From assembly GCF_001984035.1 (NCBI RefSeq), contig NZ_CP019449.1:3100001-3164000 (forward strand): a stretch of DNA of 64,000 bases. Reading direction: 5' to 3'. The stretch's first letter is position 1. Each line of letters opens with the position of its first letter. Below are positions 1 through 7,658 of this stretch, in pieces. A program made the translations under genes and the position numbers. Under the pieces are notes generated by a model. It was not told the origin of the DNA, made no database searches, and saw only the letters and a program-made list of their open reading frames with translations. The stretch is from Sphingopyxis sp. QXT-31. Its GTDB lineage: Bacteria > Pseudomonadota > Alphaproteobacteria > Sphingomonadales > Sphingomonadaceae.

Positions 1-458
1 TCGTCGACGCTGCGCGCCGCGGGATCGCCGCGCCACGCCGCCTCGACGTCGGTATCGAGCAGGCGCCGCAGGGCCGGCAGACGCGCGGTGAAGCGACGGA
101 CGATCTCCTCGGCGCGGGCATCGACGGCATGGACCGTCTCGTCCGACATCGCATAGATGAGTTCGAGCCTGACCTGTCCATAGAGCCGCGCCAAGGTCGT
201 CTGCAGCGTCTGCTCGACGAATATATGCTCGTTATGCGGCCGCACGAAATCCGGGCCAAGCCGCAGCGGATAGAGCGCACCGCAGAGCGCGCCGACGATC
301 TTCGCGAGATCGCCGCGCGACGGAAAACCCTCGCTGCCATATTCGGCATCATGGCCGCGCGCGTCGCGCCATTCGCGGCGGATGTCCGCAAGCTCGGCCG
401 CCACCGCGGCGACGCCATCGGTGAGGTCGCTCTGTCCGGCGTCGGCCGTCCCGATCAC
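1..458 (-). CDS. cysE: Serine O-acetyltransferase, EpsC/CysE type (N-terminal part, runs off left edge)
   Basis: This partial reading frame gives about 152 residues of the alpha-helical N-terminal domain of a serine acetyltransferase, which makes O-acetylserine for cysteine synthesis. The region ending near the window edge reads LDTDVEAAW then GDPAARSVD, the pattern that joins the helical domain to the left-handed beta-helix in EpsC-type enzymes. FPSR near residue 50 and an HIFVEQTL stretch also fit. The catalytic beta-helix lies outside the window. I chose the GTG at 458 because its GTGA overlaps the stop of the 47-codon ORF upstream by four bases, which suggests translational coupling; no ATG is available in this frame. 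Family call is confident, exact start moderately so. Confidence 0.85.
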   Translation of the reverse strand, partial: MIGTADAGQSDLTDGVAAVAAELADIRREWRDARGHDAEYGSEGFPSRGDLAKIVGALCGALYPLRLGPDFVRPHNEHIFVEQTLQTTLARLYGQVRLELIYAMSDETVHAVDARAEEIVRRFTARLPALRRLLDTDVEAAWRGDPAARSVD

Positions 459-598
459 AGGCCAAGCCGCTGCCAGAACTCCTGCGCGCTGACGCGGCAC
501 TGCTCGCCGAGCGGCGGCGACCAGGATGGATGCGGAAGCGGCTGAGTTCCCGCCAAATGACGTGTGCGGGGCGATATCCGTCGGCGAACTCTCATCAT
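455..598 (-). CDS. 47-aa ORF of unknown function, coupled to cysE
   Basis: This small frame begins with two ATG codons at 598 and 595 and is preceded by an excellent ribosome binding site (GAAGGAGAT at 603-611 on the minus strand). Its TGA stop overlaps the GTG start of the acetyltransferase gene. The peptide is basic at the N-terminus, rich in proline in the middle (QPLPHPSWSPPL) and ends QEFWQRLGL, with one cysteine. I do not recognise it. It could be a genuine small protein of the cysteine operon or a leader ORF controlling cysE translation. The strong binding site and the overlap are the reasons to list it. Confidence 0.5.
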   Translation of the reverse strand: MMRVRRRISPRTRHLAGTQPLPHPSWSPPLGEQCRVSAQEFWQRLGL

Positions 599-749
599 CG
601 TATCTCCTTCTCGGAAGCACGAATCCGTGGGCTCGCCCGGTCTTCGTGCGCTTTAGCCGTTGGTGACGCGGAGCAAGCTGACAGCCATCAAAAGCCGCGA
701 GATCCGAAGATCTGCCAATCGGTTAGCCGAGCCGGGGTTTTCCGACCAC

Positions 750-762
750 ATAGAAAAACTAT
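750..762. promoter_or_regulatory. ATAG-N5-CTAT dyad upstream of the cysE operon
   Basis: A perfect inverted repeat ATAG-AAAAA-CTAT sits about 150 bases upstream of the 47-codon ORF. A TTGACA-like hexamer lies beside it on the minus strand at 771-766, but no good -10 follows at the right distance. The short dyad with an A/T centre has the form of a LysR-family (T-N11-A type) or Rrf2-family site. The rest of 599-800 shows no gene. The role is an inference. Confidence 0.3.
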
Positions 763-797
763 CTTTGTCAATTAAATTGGTTGAGTAACCTTGAAGG

Positions 798-1949
798 CAG
801 GCAACAGGAGAAACCGCCCGCATGATCTTCGATCTCTACTTGATCGGACCGGTCGGCACCCAACCGCTCGGTATCACCAAGATCTCCCAGTGGCTCAATA
901 GCAATGGCTACAAGCTTCGCGGCAAGAAATTCCACGTCTCCAACGTGCAGGCGATCCTTCGCAACACTGCCTACATCGGCGTCGCTTTCTATAACAAACG
1001 CGACTCCAAGACCGGCGAGCAGCGACCTGAAGAAGAATGGATACCGATTCCGGTGCCGCCACTAATCGCCACCGAGGATTTCGAGGCGGTACAGGTTCGG
1101 CTCGTCGACCGCCGTCCGACCGCGCGCGCCGCGCGCGTCACAACGACAAACAATCTGCTGATCGGCATCACCATCTGCGGTTGCGGAGGCGACGGCTGTG
1201 GCGGCGGGATGACGACATCCACCGGGAAGAGTGGCCAGTATAAATATTATGCCTGTTCCAACCGTGCCCGGGCCGGACCCAGCATCTGTAATGGCCGGCG
1301 AATGCCTATGCACAAGCTCGACGAGATCGTGCTCAATGCTCTCGAAGAACGACTGCTCACTCCTGAGCGCCTTCACGATCTACTGTCGAGCTGGCTCGAT
1401 CATGCCCTTCACGCCACAGAATCGCGACGTGAGAAATTGCGGCAACTCCGGACGCGCAAGACGTCTCTCGGCGCAGGACTCGAACGGCTACTCGACCTTG
1501 TGGCCGAGGGCCACCTTACCGCTTCCGATCCACGCTTTGCCAGGAAGCATGCCGATCAGAAAGCACAGCTCTCTCAAGTCGAGGCCGACATCGTGCTGCT
1601 CGAGCGGCAGTTGGCGAATTCCGAGAAGCGCATCACGCCGGAATTGATCGACCGATTCGCAAAGCTGATGCGCGAACGGCTCCGCGAAAGCGATCCAGCT
1701 CTCCGACAATATTATGTCCGCAGCATCGTGGGCCGCGTGGAAGTGGGCGACGCGGAAATACGGATCATGGGAACCACGAAAGCCCTCGAACACGCCATAG
1801 GGCGCGTCGGGGCAAAACCACATTTCCCAGTTCCCAACATCGAACGGGAATGGTGCACCCGAAGGGATTCGAACCCCTGGCCTCTGCCTTCGGAGGGGGT
1901 ACTAGCATGTTTGCGCCAGCCTACGCCAGAGCAAGTTTTTCTAGCCTAA
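798..1949 (+). pseudogene. Large serine recombinase remnant (catalytic domain missing)
   Basis: The frame encodes the 'recombinase' DNA-binding domain (IFDLYLIG at the start, then ILRNTAYIG near residue 50), a zinc-ribbon region with CGCGG and later cysteines, and a C-terminal coiled-coil region. The N-terminal resolvase domain with its catalytic serine is absent. Family-like residues TGETAR continue upstream of the ATG at 822, and an in-frame TGA lies at 792, so the ATG is not the original start and the gene is 5'-truncated. The last residues (CTRRDSNPWPLPSEG) are simply the translation of the tRNA fragment at 1851-1896 read on the opposite strand. It is a broken integrase gene of an older element and should be inactive. 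Confidence 0.8.
1851..1896 (-). other. 3' fragment of tRNA-Arg(CCG): probable att site copy
   Basis: On the minus strand these 46 bases match a tRNA from the anticodon loop to the encoded CCA: loop CTCCGAA (anticodon CCG, arginine), stem GGCAG, the variable region, the T-arm with GGTTCGAATCC, and the acceptor 3' strand ending CACCA. The sequence that follows towards higher coordinates (1897-1930) does not form a D-arm or 5' acceptor strand. This is therefore a partial copy of the kind left when an element integrates into the 3' part of a tRNA gene. The truncated side faces the integrase at 2078, so the element should lie to the right and the intact tRNA at its far end. No intact copy is in the window. 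Confidence 0.75.
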
Positions 1950-2077
1950 GCCACTATAATAAAACGCTATTCTTGATTTGTCGATCTGCGCTGCCGTAAC
2001 CTTGAATTCGCCCTGATTTCCTTCCGCGTGCTTACGTGGTGCTTACGCGAAAACCGGGCCAAACGGGAGTAGGCTCG

Positions 2078-3415
2078 ATGGTCAAACTGACCAAGCGCGT
2101 TGTCGATGCAGCTGTAGCAGAGACGAAAGATTATGTCCTCTGGGACGATGAACTAATTGGCTTCGGGCTCCGGATATTCCCCACCGGCAAGCGCAGCTAC
2201 CTCATTCAGTATCGCGCCGGAGGCCGCTCGCGTCGTTACACGATCGGCATCCATGGAGTCTGGACTCCGGAAACTGCCAGGCGGGAGGCCAAGTCCCAGC
2301 TCGGTAGGGTTGCTCAAGGCGAGGACCCTGCCGAAGAACGGGCCGAACTCAACAAAGCGATGTCGATGAAGGAGCTATGCGAGCTCTACATGCAGGATCT
2401 CAGGGATGGACTCATTCTGGGCAAAGGGGGCCGCCCGAAGAAGCAATCGACCGTCGACATCGATCTGGGCCGGATCGAACGGCACGTCATCCCGCTCCTC
2501 GGATCCCGCCGGGTCAAAGACCTCACTAAGGCGATCCTCACGAAAGCCATGCGCGATATCATGGCGGGGAAGACCAAAGCCTTCATCAAGACCAAAAAGC
2601 TCCGCGGCCGCGCCAATGTGCGGGGCGGGCCAGGCACGGCGGCTCGGACGCTGGGGTTGATTGGCGGAATACTGACCTATGCCGTCGATCTCGGCATCAT
2701 CGACAGCAATCCCGCGCATGGCATCAAGCGTCCCAAAGACAATGTCCGTTCGCGGCGTCTCAACGACGGCGAGTATCGAATTCTTGGCCGCATGCTCAAG
2801 GCCGCTGCGCAAATCGAGAAGTTCGGCCCGACGATCGATATCATCCGGCAAATCGCACTTACAGGTTGCCGACGCGGTGAGATTATCAATCTCAAATGGT
2901 GCGATGTCGATATCGACGGAAGTTGCCTTCGCCTCTCCGAGAGCAAGGAAGGAAAGTCGGTCCGCCCTGTCGGCTTGCCGGTTGTAGAGTTCCTCGAGCA
3001 GCATCAAGGCGAAGACAATGGCACATATGTGTTTCCTGGCCCGCGCGGTGAGGACACGGCATTTGGCGGCTTTCCAAACCATTGGGACGAGATATTCCTG
3101 GGCTCGCCCCTCGAAGGCGTCACTGCGCATGTTCTGCGCCACAGCTTCGCCAGCATCGGTAATGACCTGGGCTTCACCGAGGTCACCATCGCCGCCCTTA
3201 TGGGTCATGCGAAGGGGTCGGTAACGAGCAAATATATCCATGTCCTGGACGCGGCGTTGATTATGGCAGCCGACACACTGGCCGGCTACATTGCCGCCCT
3301 GCTCGACGGAAGAATCTTCAAGCAGCGTGCGTATTCGCTCGATCGCGCATCGCGGAAGGCGGCTCTCTCCGAGTTTCTCGATCGACAGGAGGCACCAATT
3401 CGCAAGGCAGCCTAG
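2078..3415 (+). CDS. P4-type tyrosine site-specific integrase
   Basis: This 445-residue protein has an N-terminal arm-type DNA-binding domain (DUF4102-like, LWDDELIGFGLRI and SYLIQYR), a core-binding region, and a tyrosine recombinase catalytic domain. The catalytic residues are visible: arginine in TGCRRGE near residue 266, HVLRH near 350, the conserved GHAKGS histidine, and the tyrosine nucleophile in SKYIHV near 385. The start at 2078 follows GGGAGT; an upstream ATG-like extension from 2036 lacks homology. The gene lies 180 bases from the tRNA-Arg fragment and is the likely enzyme for that att site. It looks intact. Confidence 0.92.
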   Translation: MVKLTKRVVDAAVAETKDYVLWDDELIGFGLRIFPTGKRSYLIQYRAGGRSRRYTIGIHGVWTPETARREAKSQLGRVAQGEDPAEERAELNKAMSMKELCELYMQDLRDGLILGKGGRPKKQSTVDIDLGRIERHVIPLLGSRRVKDLTKAILTKAMRDIMAGKTKAFIKTKKLRGRANVRGGPGTAARTLGLIGGILTYAVDLGIIDSNPAHGIKRPKDNVRSRRLNDGEYRILGRMLKAAAQIEKFGPTIDIIRQIALTGCRRGEIINLKWCDVDIDGSCLRLSESKEGKSVRPVGLPVVEFLEQHQGEDNGTYVFPGPRGEDTAFGGFPNHWDEIFLGSPLEGVTAHVLRHSFASIGNDLGFTEVTIAALMGHAKGSVTSKYIHVLDAALIMAADTLAGYIAALLDGRIFKQRAYSLDRASRKAALSEFLDRQEAPIRKAA

Positions 3416-3497
3416 CTGGGACAGGGTTACGGATTTTGGAGGGAAGCTTGAATTCAGATCGCAAGCCGCAGCTAGCGGCGCGCCGAAATTCGACCAT

Positions 3498-4253
3498 CTA
3501 CCTACGCTTGGACTGGCTTTGGAAATACTTCCCCGGGGTGACGCCGGTCGCCTGACGGAACATACGGATGAAATTGCTGGCCGAGCCAAATGACAAATCC
3601 AGGGCGATATTGGTTATGGGCTCTCCTTCAGCCAAGCGAACCAGGGCGGCCCGAAGTCGCGCCTGTCTTCTGTAATCTGTAAAAGTCATATTCGCTTCAC
3701 GCTCGAATGCGCGAGCCAGGGTCCTGCTGCTCGCGCCCAATTCGCTCGCCCACTCCGACAATGGTTTGTCATTCCCCGGCTCCCGCGAGAGAGCGGTCTC
3801 GATTTTTCTGAGACGCGAGGACCGCAGTTGAGGGACGAATAGGGATGGCGCGATTTCGACGGACACTTCTTGAGAGAACAAGAGCGTCAAACTGACGCGC
3901 CGGGAGCGCGGCGCTGCCTTTTCGAGGGCAAAGATGCACTCGCGCAGGAGGCTACTCACCGCAACGACACCGGGAGCCTCGGGCAGCCGGCGGAGCACGC
4001 TGCCGCGACAGTAAACGCTGAGCATTTCGAAGCCAGCTGAAGTTTGCACCCGGTGATTTTCATTGGAAGGGAGCCAGCAGGCTTGCTGGGGCGGCACCAC
4101 CCAGCATCCAGCCGCCGTTTCGAGGATCATCACACCGCGGCTAGGATAGATGAGCTGTGCGGCAGGGTGAACATGCCACGTGCCCCTGAACCCCGCCGGA
4201 AATACCGAACGGTCTACTGAGAGGGCATCGGCCCCGCCTTCGGCAATTGTCAC
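3498..4253 (-). CDS. AraC-family transcriptional regulator with cupin sensor domain
   Basis: The 251-residue protein starts with a cupin-like domain (WHVHPAAQLIY, PPQQACWLP) and ends with two helix-turn-helix motifs of the AraC type (LSEWASELGASSRTLARAF and ITNIALDLSFGSASNFIRMF, then GVTPGKYF). The overall form is that of the NimR/YdeC-like class. It is divergent from the methyltransferase and hydrolase genes beginning at 4345, with about 90 bases between, and is the natural candidate to control them. It converges with the integrase gene; the 82 bases between them hold nothing recognisable. The effector is unknown. Confidence 0.85.
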   Translation of the reverse strand: MTIAEGGADALSVDRSVFPAGFRGTWHVHPAAQLIYPSRGVMILETAAGCWVVPPQQACWLPSNENHRVQTSAGFEMLSVYCRGSVLRRLPEAPGVVAVSSLLRECIFALEKAAPRSRRVSLTLLFSQEVSVEIAPSLFVPQLRSSRLRKIETALSREPGNDKPLSEWASELGASSRTLARAFEREANMTFTDYRRQARLRAALVRLAEGEPITNIALDLSFGSASNFIRMFRQATGVTPGKYFQSQSKRR

Positions 4254-4344
4254 AACATGTCCGATTCAGAATATTACTTGTCATGCTAGCATATATCCGA
4301 CGTAACGCGGATTGCCTACCAGACGCCATCAGGTGGAGTTGCAG

Positions 4345-5073
4345 ATGTCGTTGAAGATGGTCGAACAGCGAGAGCCGGAAGAAATGCCTCGCCCGCACGG
4401 AGAGTATCGCAAAGAATTCCTATCGCGCGTGCTCGCCTTCAAGCCGTCGTCGATACTGGATGTAGGGTGCGGCAATGGTGCTTCGCTGCAGCTATTCAGC
4501 GAAGCCGATGTCGCCCACTGCGTCGGCATAGACCCGGAGGAAGAGGCCGTAGAGGAAGGCCGCGCGCTAGGTCTGGAAATACACCTCGGCCGAGCAGAGG
4601 CACTTCCATTCCCGGATCAAAGCTTTGATGTGGTGACTTTGGAATACGCCGCGCATCATCTTGAAAACCTTCATAGGGGGCTTCAGGAGGCAATCCGGGT
4701 CGCACGTTTGGGTGTCGTGGTGCTGGATTGCTGGTACGATGCGGCCATTCCATCGCAGCTGGCAGCACAGCTATATGACGAATGGATAAAGGTAATAGAC
4801 CGCCGGGCCGGTCTTGTGCACAATCCCTGCCCCCAGCCAGCTGATCTCGCCGCCACATTTCTGACCGCCGGCTTCAAGATCGACTATTCTTGTAGGCTTT
4901 TTCTCGTGCCCCTCTCCGTTTCCCAAATCGAATTATCGGCCAGACAGAGGCTTCACGAGATCCCGGAGCCTTGCGGATTGCGCGACGATCTGGAGAGGCT
5001 GCTTGATATAGCCCGATTAAATGGTCTTTCGGATGACGGTGCGATCATCCTCTCGGCAGCTCGTGGCGGTTAG
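4345..5073 (+). CDS. Class I SAM-dependent methyltransferase
   Basis: About 242 residues. Motif I reads ILDVGCGNGAS near residue 37, the acidic ribose-binding position follows in GIDPEEEA, and ALPFPDQSFDVV is the Methyltransf_11-type motif II region. The substrate is not deducible. The ATG at 4345 is preceded by GGTGGAG at 4332-4338; a longer TTG-started frame from 4312 is less likely. The next gene starts two bases after this stop, so they form a transcription unit, probably under the divergent AraC regulator. Base composition is less GC-rich than the flanking operons, which fits island cargo. Confidence 0.8.
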   Translation: MSLKMVEQREPEEMPRPHGEYRKEFLSRVLAFKPSSILDVGCGNGASLQLFSEADVAHCVGIDPEEEAVEEGRALGLEIHLGRAEALPFPDQSFDVVTLEYAAHHLENLHRGLQEAIRVARLGVVVLDCWYDAAIPSQLAAQLYDEWIKVIDRRAGLVHNPCPQPADLAATFLTAGFKIDYSCRLFLVPLSVSQIELSARQRLHEIPEPCGLRDDLERLLDIARLNGLSDDGAIILSAARGG

Positions 5074-5074
5074 C

Positions 5075-5929
5075 ATGCGGACCGACATAATCGACATAAC
5101 CTATTCCGGACCTGACGGCTGGCCGCTCTTTGCTGCGCTTGTAGATCCCTATCGCAGGCTGCCGACCGCCAACGTCGTTGTGCTCATGCATGGCGGCGGC
5201 CCTGATCACCAAAGTTTGATACCCTTGGCGCGCCAGCTGTGCGACCGGCATGCGGTACTGCTGCCCGATGTCCGTGGCTATGGCCGGTCCCTTTGCAGCG
5301 AGGAAGCGAAACACACCTGGGCGTCCTACGCAGCCGACGTGATCGCGCTTCTCGATCACCTGAAGGCAGATTCCGCCATTGTCGGCGGTGCGGGGCTCGG
5401 CGCCACGATCACTTTGCGAACCGCACTCGCCCATCGGGAGAGAGTGAGAGCGGCCATTTTGATCAGCGTTGAAGACATCGAAGACGACGAGGCCAAAGTA
5501 GCTGAAACGGCATTTATGAGAGAGTTCGCGGCGCGCGTCCGCGAGGAAGGGCTTTATGCGGCCTGGGCGCCAATACTGCCCAATTTGGCGCCAGTCATTC
5601 GCGAGATGGTTCACGACGCGATTCCGCGAAGCAATGCGGCCAGCATTGCGGCTGCCGCGGCAATAGGTGATGACCGCGCCTTCCGCGGCGTCAGCGAACT
5701 CGCAGCTATAGCAATGCCGACGCTGATCATTCCAGGAATGGACGAGAGGCATCCACAAGCGTTAGCGGAGCAGCTCGTTGACCTGCTGCCGCACGGCAAG
5801 CTGGCTGCGGCAGCAATGTCGGATGCGATCGTGACAGCCGAGGATTTCGCTCGATGCCTGGCGCCTGGCATCCGCGAATTCCTGAACGAGCTTCCTCCGC
5901 TGCCCACAGCATCAGCAGGCCCTGATTAA
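5075..5929 (+). CDS. Alpha/beta-hydrolase-fold protein without a recognisable nucleophile
   Basis: The 284-residue protein has the fold signature: an oxyanion-type MHGGGPDH near residue 38, then PDVRGYGRS. The nucleophile elbow reads VGGAGLGA near residues 102-109, where the usual G-x-S-x-G would place a serine; here that position is glycine. A candidate acid is present in IIPGMDERHP, but the loop where the catalytic histidine normally lies (AAAMSDAIV) has no histidine. It may be a non-hydrolytic binding protein, or use another residue. It is the second gene after the methyltransferase. The ATG at 5075 is preferred over the upstream frame because it begins just after the previous stop. Confidence 0.7.
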   Translation: MRTDIIDITYSGPDGWPLFAALVDPYRRLPTANVVVLMHGGGPDHQSLIPLARQLCDRHAVLLPDVRGYGRSLCSEEAKHTWASYAADVIALLDHLKADSAIVGGAGLGATITLRTALAHRERVRAAILISVEDIEDDEAKVAETAFMREFAARVREEGLYAAWAPILPNLAPVIREMVHDAIPRSNAASIAAAAAIGDDRAFRGVSELAAIAMPTLIIPGMDERHPQALAEQLVDLLPHGKLAAAAMSDAIVTAEDFARCLAPGIREFLNELPPLPTASAGPD

Positions 5930-5984
5930 CCGCCCAGCTTCACTCAAGGTAGCCGAGCTTTTGGCCGGCATGGGCAAGCCCAAT

Positions 5985-6004
5985 AGTCATTTGGCGAGAT
6001 GACT
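5985..6004. promoter_or_regulatory. Inverted repeat AGTCAT-N8-ATGACT upstream of the HutC-like gene
   Basis: The half-sites AGTCAT (5985-5990) and ATGACT (5999-6004) form a perfect inverted repeat with an eight-base spacer. The same half-sites recur without a spacer at 6065-6076. The pair lies just upstream of the regulator gene and may be an autoregulatory operator. It differs from the TGTATATACA palindrome at 11124, so if both are real they may have different binders. Confidence 0.35.
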
Positions 6005-6064
6005 TGCGTCACAAATCGGTGGCATCAGGCACCAGTCGCCCCGATGCCGTAAATCGTTTCTTGC

Positions 6065-6076
6065 AGTCATATGACT
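6065..6076. promoter_or_regulatory. 12-bp palindrome AGTCATATGACT upstream of the HutC-like gene
   Basis: This perfect palindrome is the compact form of the repeat at 5985-6004. It is followed by GGAAGGAG at 6079-6086, about 17 bases before a TTG at 6104 and too far from the ATG at 6158, so the exact start of the regulator remains open. Confidence 0.4.
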
Positions 6077-6157
6077 TTGGAAGGAGCCTAACGGAAATTC
6101 ACGTTGGAACGCTTGGAATCTGAATGGTTTCACCTGTATAGACGGGTGATGGATCTT

Positions 6158-6919
6158 ATGCCTCGACTGAACTCGAACAGCGCCCAGCGGTCTGCCGACG
6201 GCGCTTCCCCGGATGCCCCACCGCGCTACGCAGCGATCAAGCAAAGCATCCATGATGCTATCCGCGAAGGCCGTTTGAAACCGGGAGACCGCGTGCCGTC
6301 GGAAGCCGATCTGGTCGGGCAATTCGACGTCTCGCGCATGACGGCGAACCGGGCGCTTCGCGAATTGCAATCGGCAGGTATCATCGTCCGCCGCGCGGGT
6401 AGTGGCTCGTTCATCGCCGAGCCAAAGCCGATCGGCCATATGATCGAGATCCGGAATATCGCCGAGGAAATTCGCGGACGCGGTCATGACTACCGGGCGA
6501 GAGTCATCCAGAATGTCGAGGAGAAGGCCAGCGCCGAAACCGCCGCGCTGCTGGAGGTGCCGGTGGGCACGAAAATCTTCCATTCGATCATCGTTCACCA
6601 CGAGGCCGAGTTCCCGATCCAGCTCGAAGAGCGGTTCGTACTTGCGTCCGCCGCGCCGGATTATGGCACGCTAGATTTTACGCAGCTCACGCCCAACGAA
6701 TATTTGACGCGCACCGCGCCGCTCGAGCGGGTCGAACACCGCGTCCGCGCGGAAATGCCCGACGCGCGCACGCGCGGCATGCTCGGTCTCAACGAGGGGG
6801 AACCGGTTCTGCGCATGACGCGGCGGACCTGGAGCAACGGTCGGCTGGTGTCGCACGCCTGGCTCTCCCATCCCGGCACGCGCTTCGAACTTTCCGCCGC
6901 CTTTTCGGTCGACGACTGA
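6158..6919 (+). CDS. GntR-family regulator of the HutC type
   Basis: The protein has a GntR winged-helix domain (RYAAIKQSIHDAIREGRL, PSEADLV, SRMTANRALREL) and a UTRA ligand-binding domain of HutC character (FPIQLEERFV, PDYGTLDFTQLTPNEYL, LERVEHRV). HutC proteins normally repress histidine-utilisation genes in response to urocanate, but no hut enzyme gene is in the window. Its neighbour is a convergent PepSY/TonB-receptor operon whose promoter region carries TGTATATACA, close to the published HutC operator core. I infer that it regulates that receptor operon. I used the ATG at 6158; earlier starts at 6149 (ATG) and 6104 (TTG) are possible. Confidence 0.85.
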   Translation: MPRLNSNSAQRSADGASPDAPPRYAAIKQSIHDAIREGRLKPGDRVPSEADLVGQFDVSRMTANRALRELQSAGIIVRRAGSGSFIAEPKPIGHMIEIRNIAEEIRGRGHDYRARVIQNVEEKASAETAALLEVPVGTKIFHSIIVHHEAEFPIQLEERFVLASAAPDYGTLDFTQLTPNEYLTRTAPLERVEHRVRAEMPDARTRGMLGLNEGEPVLRMTRRTWSNGRLVSHAWLSHPGTRFELSAAFSVDD

Positions 6920-6923
6920 CGCG

Positions 6924-7658
6924 TCAGGCCGTGCTGCGGGTAACGACGGGCTTGCGGCGACGGCGCAGCCAGCGAAAATCGGCGCGGCTGAAGCTCTTGA
7001 AGAGTAGATAGAAACCGGTCCCCGAAAGCCACAGCGCCCCGAAAGCGACGAAGATGATCAACGGGTGGTTGAAGCTCTTCCGGTTCACATAATCCATGTT
7101 GTGGAGCATCCAGAAGAAATCCCAGGTCCGCCAGGTATCGCCGCGCATCACGAGGAAGCGCGCCGTGTCGAGCGAGACATAGGCGCTGCTGTTCTCGGCG
7201 TCGGAAAAGTCGACGCGCCACATCGCACCTTCATGGTCGCGTGATTCCAGGTTTGGCTTGGCAATCACGCTCACCTTGCGGATTGGTGCCTCGTTCATCA
7301 TCGTTGCGACTTCGCGGGCCATCCCCTCATCGACGCGGATATCCTCGCCGCTCGTAGCGTCGACCAGCCGCACGCCCTTGGCGGTGCGGAGTTCGTAGAT
7401 CGGTCGGACGCCAAGATCGCGCAAAACCACCCCGGTGACGGGCTCACCGCGCGGCAAGCTGGCGATGTCGAAATACTCTCCGGCCGGCAAAGGGTGCGCA
7501 TGCGACATCCCGCCGCCGTGTCCCCCGACCTTGTCCTTGTCGAGCAGCGCCATCACCGAGCCGCTGAGCGCCCAGAGCAGAAACTGGAGACCCAGGATCA
7601 GCCCCACCCATTTGTGGATGCGCCGGAAGAAGAGCGGCGTCAGTCGGATGCGTTTCAT
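6924..7658 (-). CDS. PepSY-associated membrane protein (second of pair)
   Basis: The 244-residue protein has an N-terminal membrane segment typical of PepSY-TM proteins (FRRIHKWVGLILGLQFLLWALSGSVMAL), a periplasmic region with two PepSY-like repeats, and a C-terminal membrane helix (PLIIFVAFGALWLSGTGFYLL) followed by a basic tail. HNMDYVNR before the last helix is paralleled by HIMDYDER in the upstream neighbour, so the two are paralogues. The ATG at 7658 overlaps the neighbour's stop by four bases. Such pairs often accompany TonB receptors for siderophores or other chelates; a ferric-reductase-like or accessory role at the inner membrane is an inference. Confidence 0.8.
   Translation of the reverse strand: MKRIRLTPLFFRRIHKWVGLILGLQFLLWALSGSVMALLDKDKVGGHGGGMSHAHPLPAGEYFDIASLPRGEPVTGVVLRDLGVRPIYELRTAKGVRLVDATSGEDIRVDEGMAREVATMMNEAPIRKVSVIAKPNLESRDHEGAMWRVDFSDAENSSAYVSLDTARFLVMRGDTWRTWDFFWMLHNMDYVNRKSFNHPLIIFVAFGALWLSGTGFYLLFKSFSRADFRWLRRRRKPVVTRSTA

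Noticed and set aside
530..775. 81-codon plus-strand ORF
   Set aside because: Antisense to the better supported 47-codon ORF and its binding site; peptide not protein-like.
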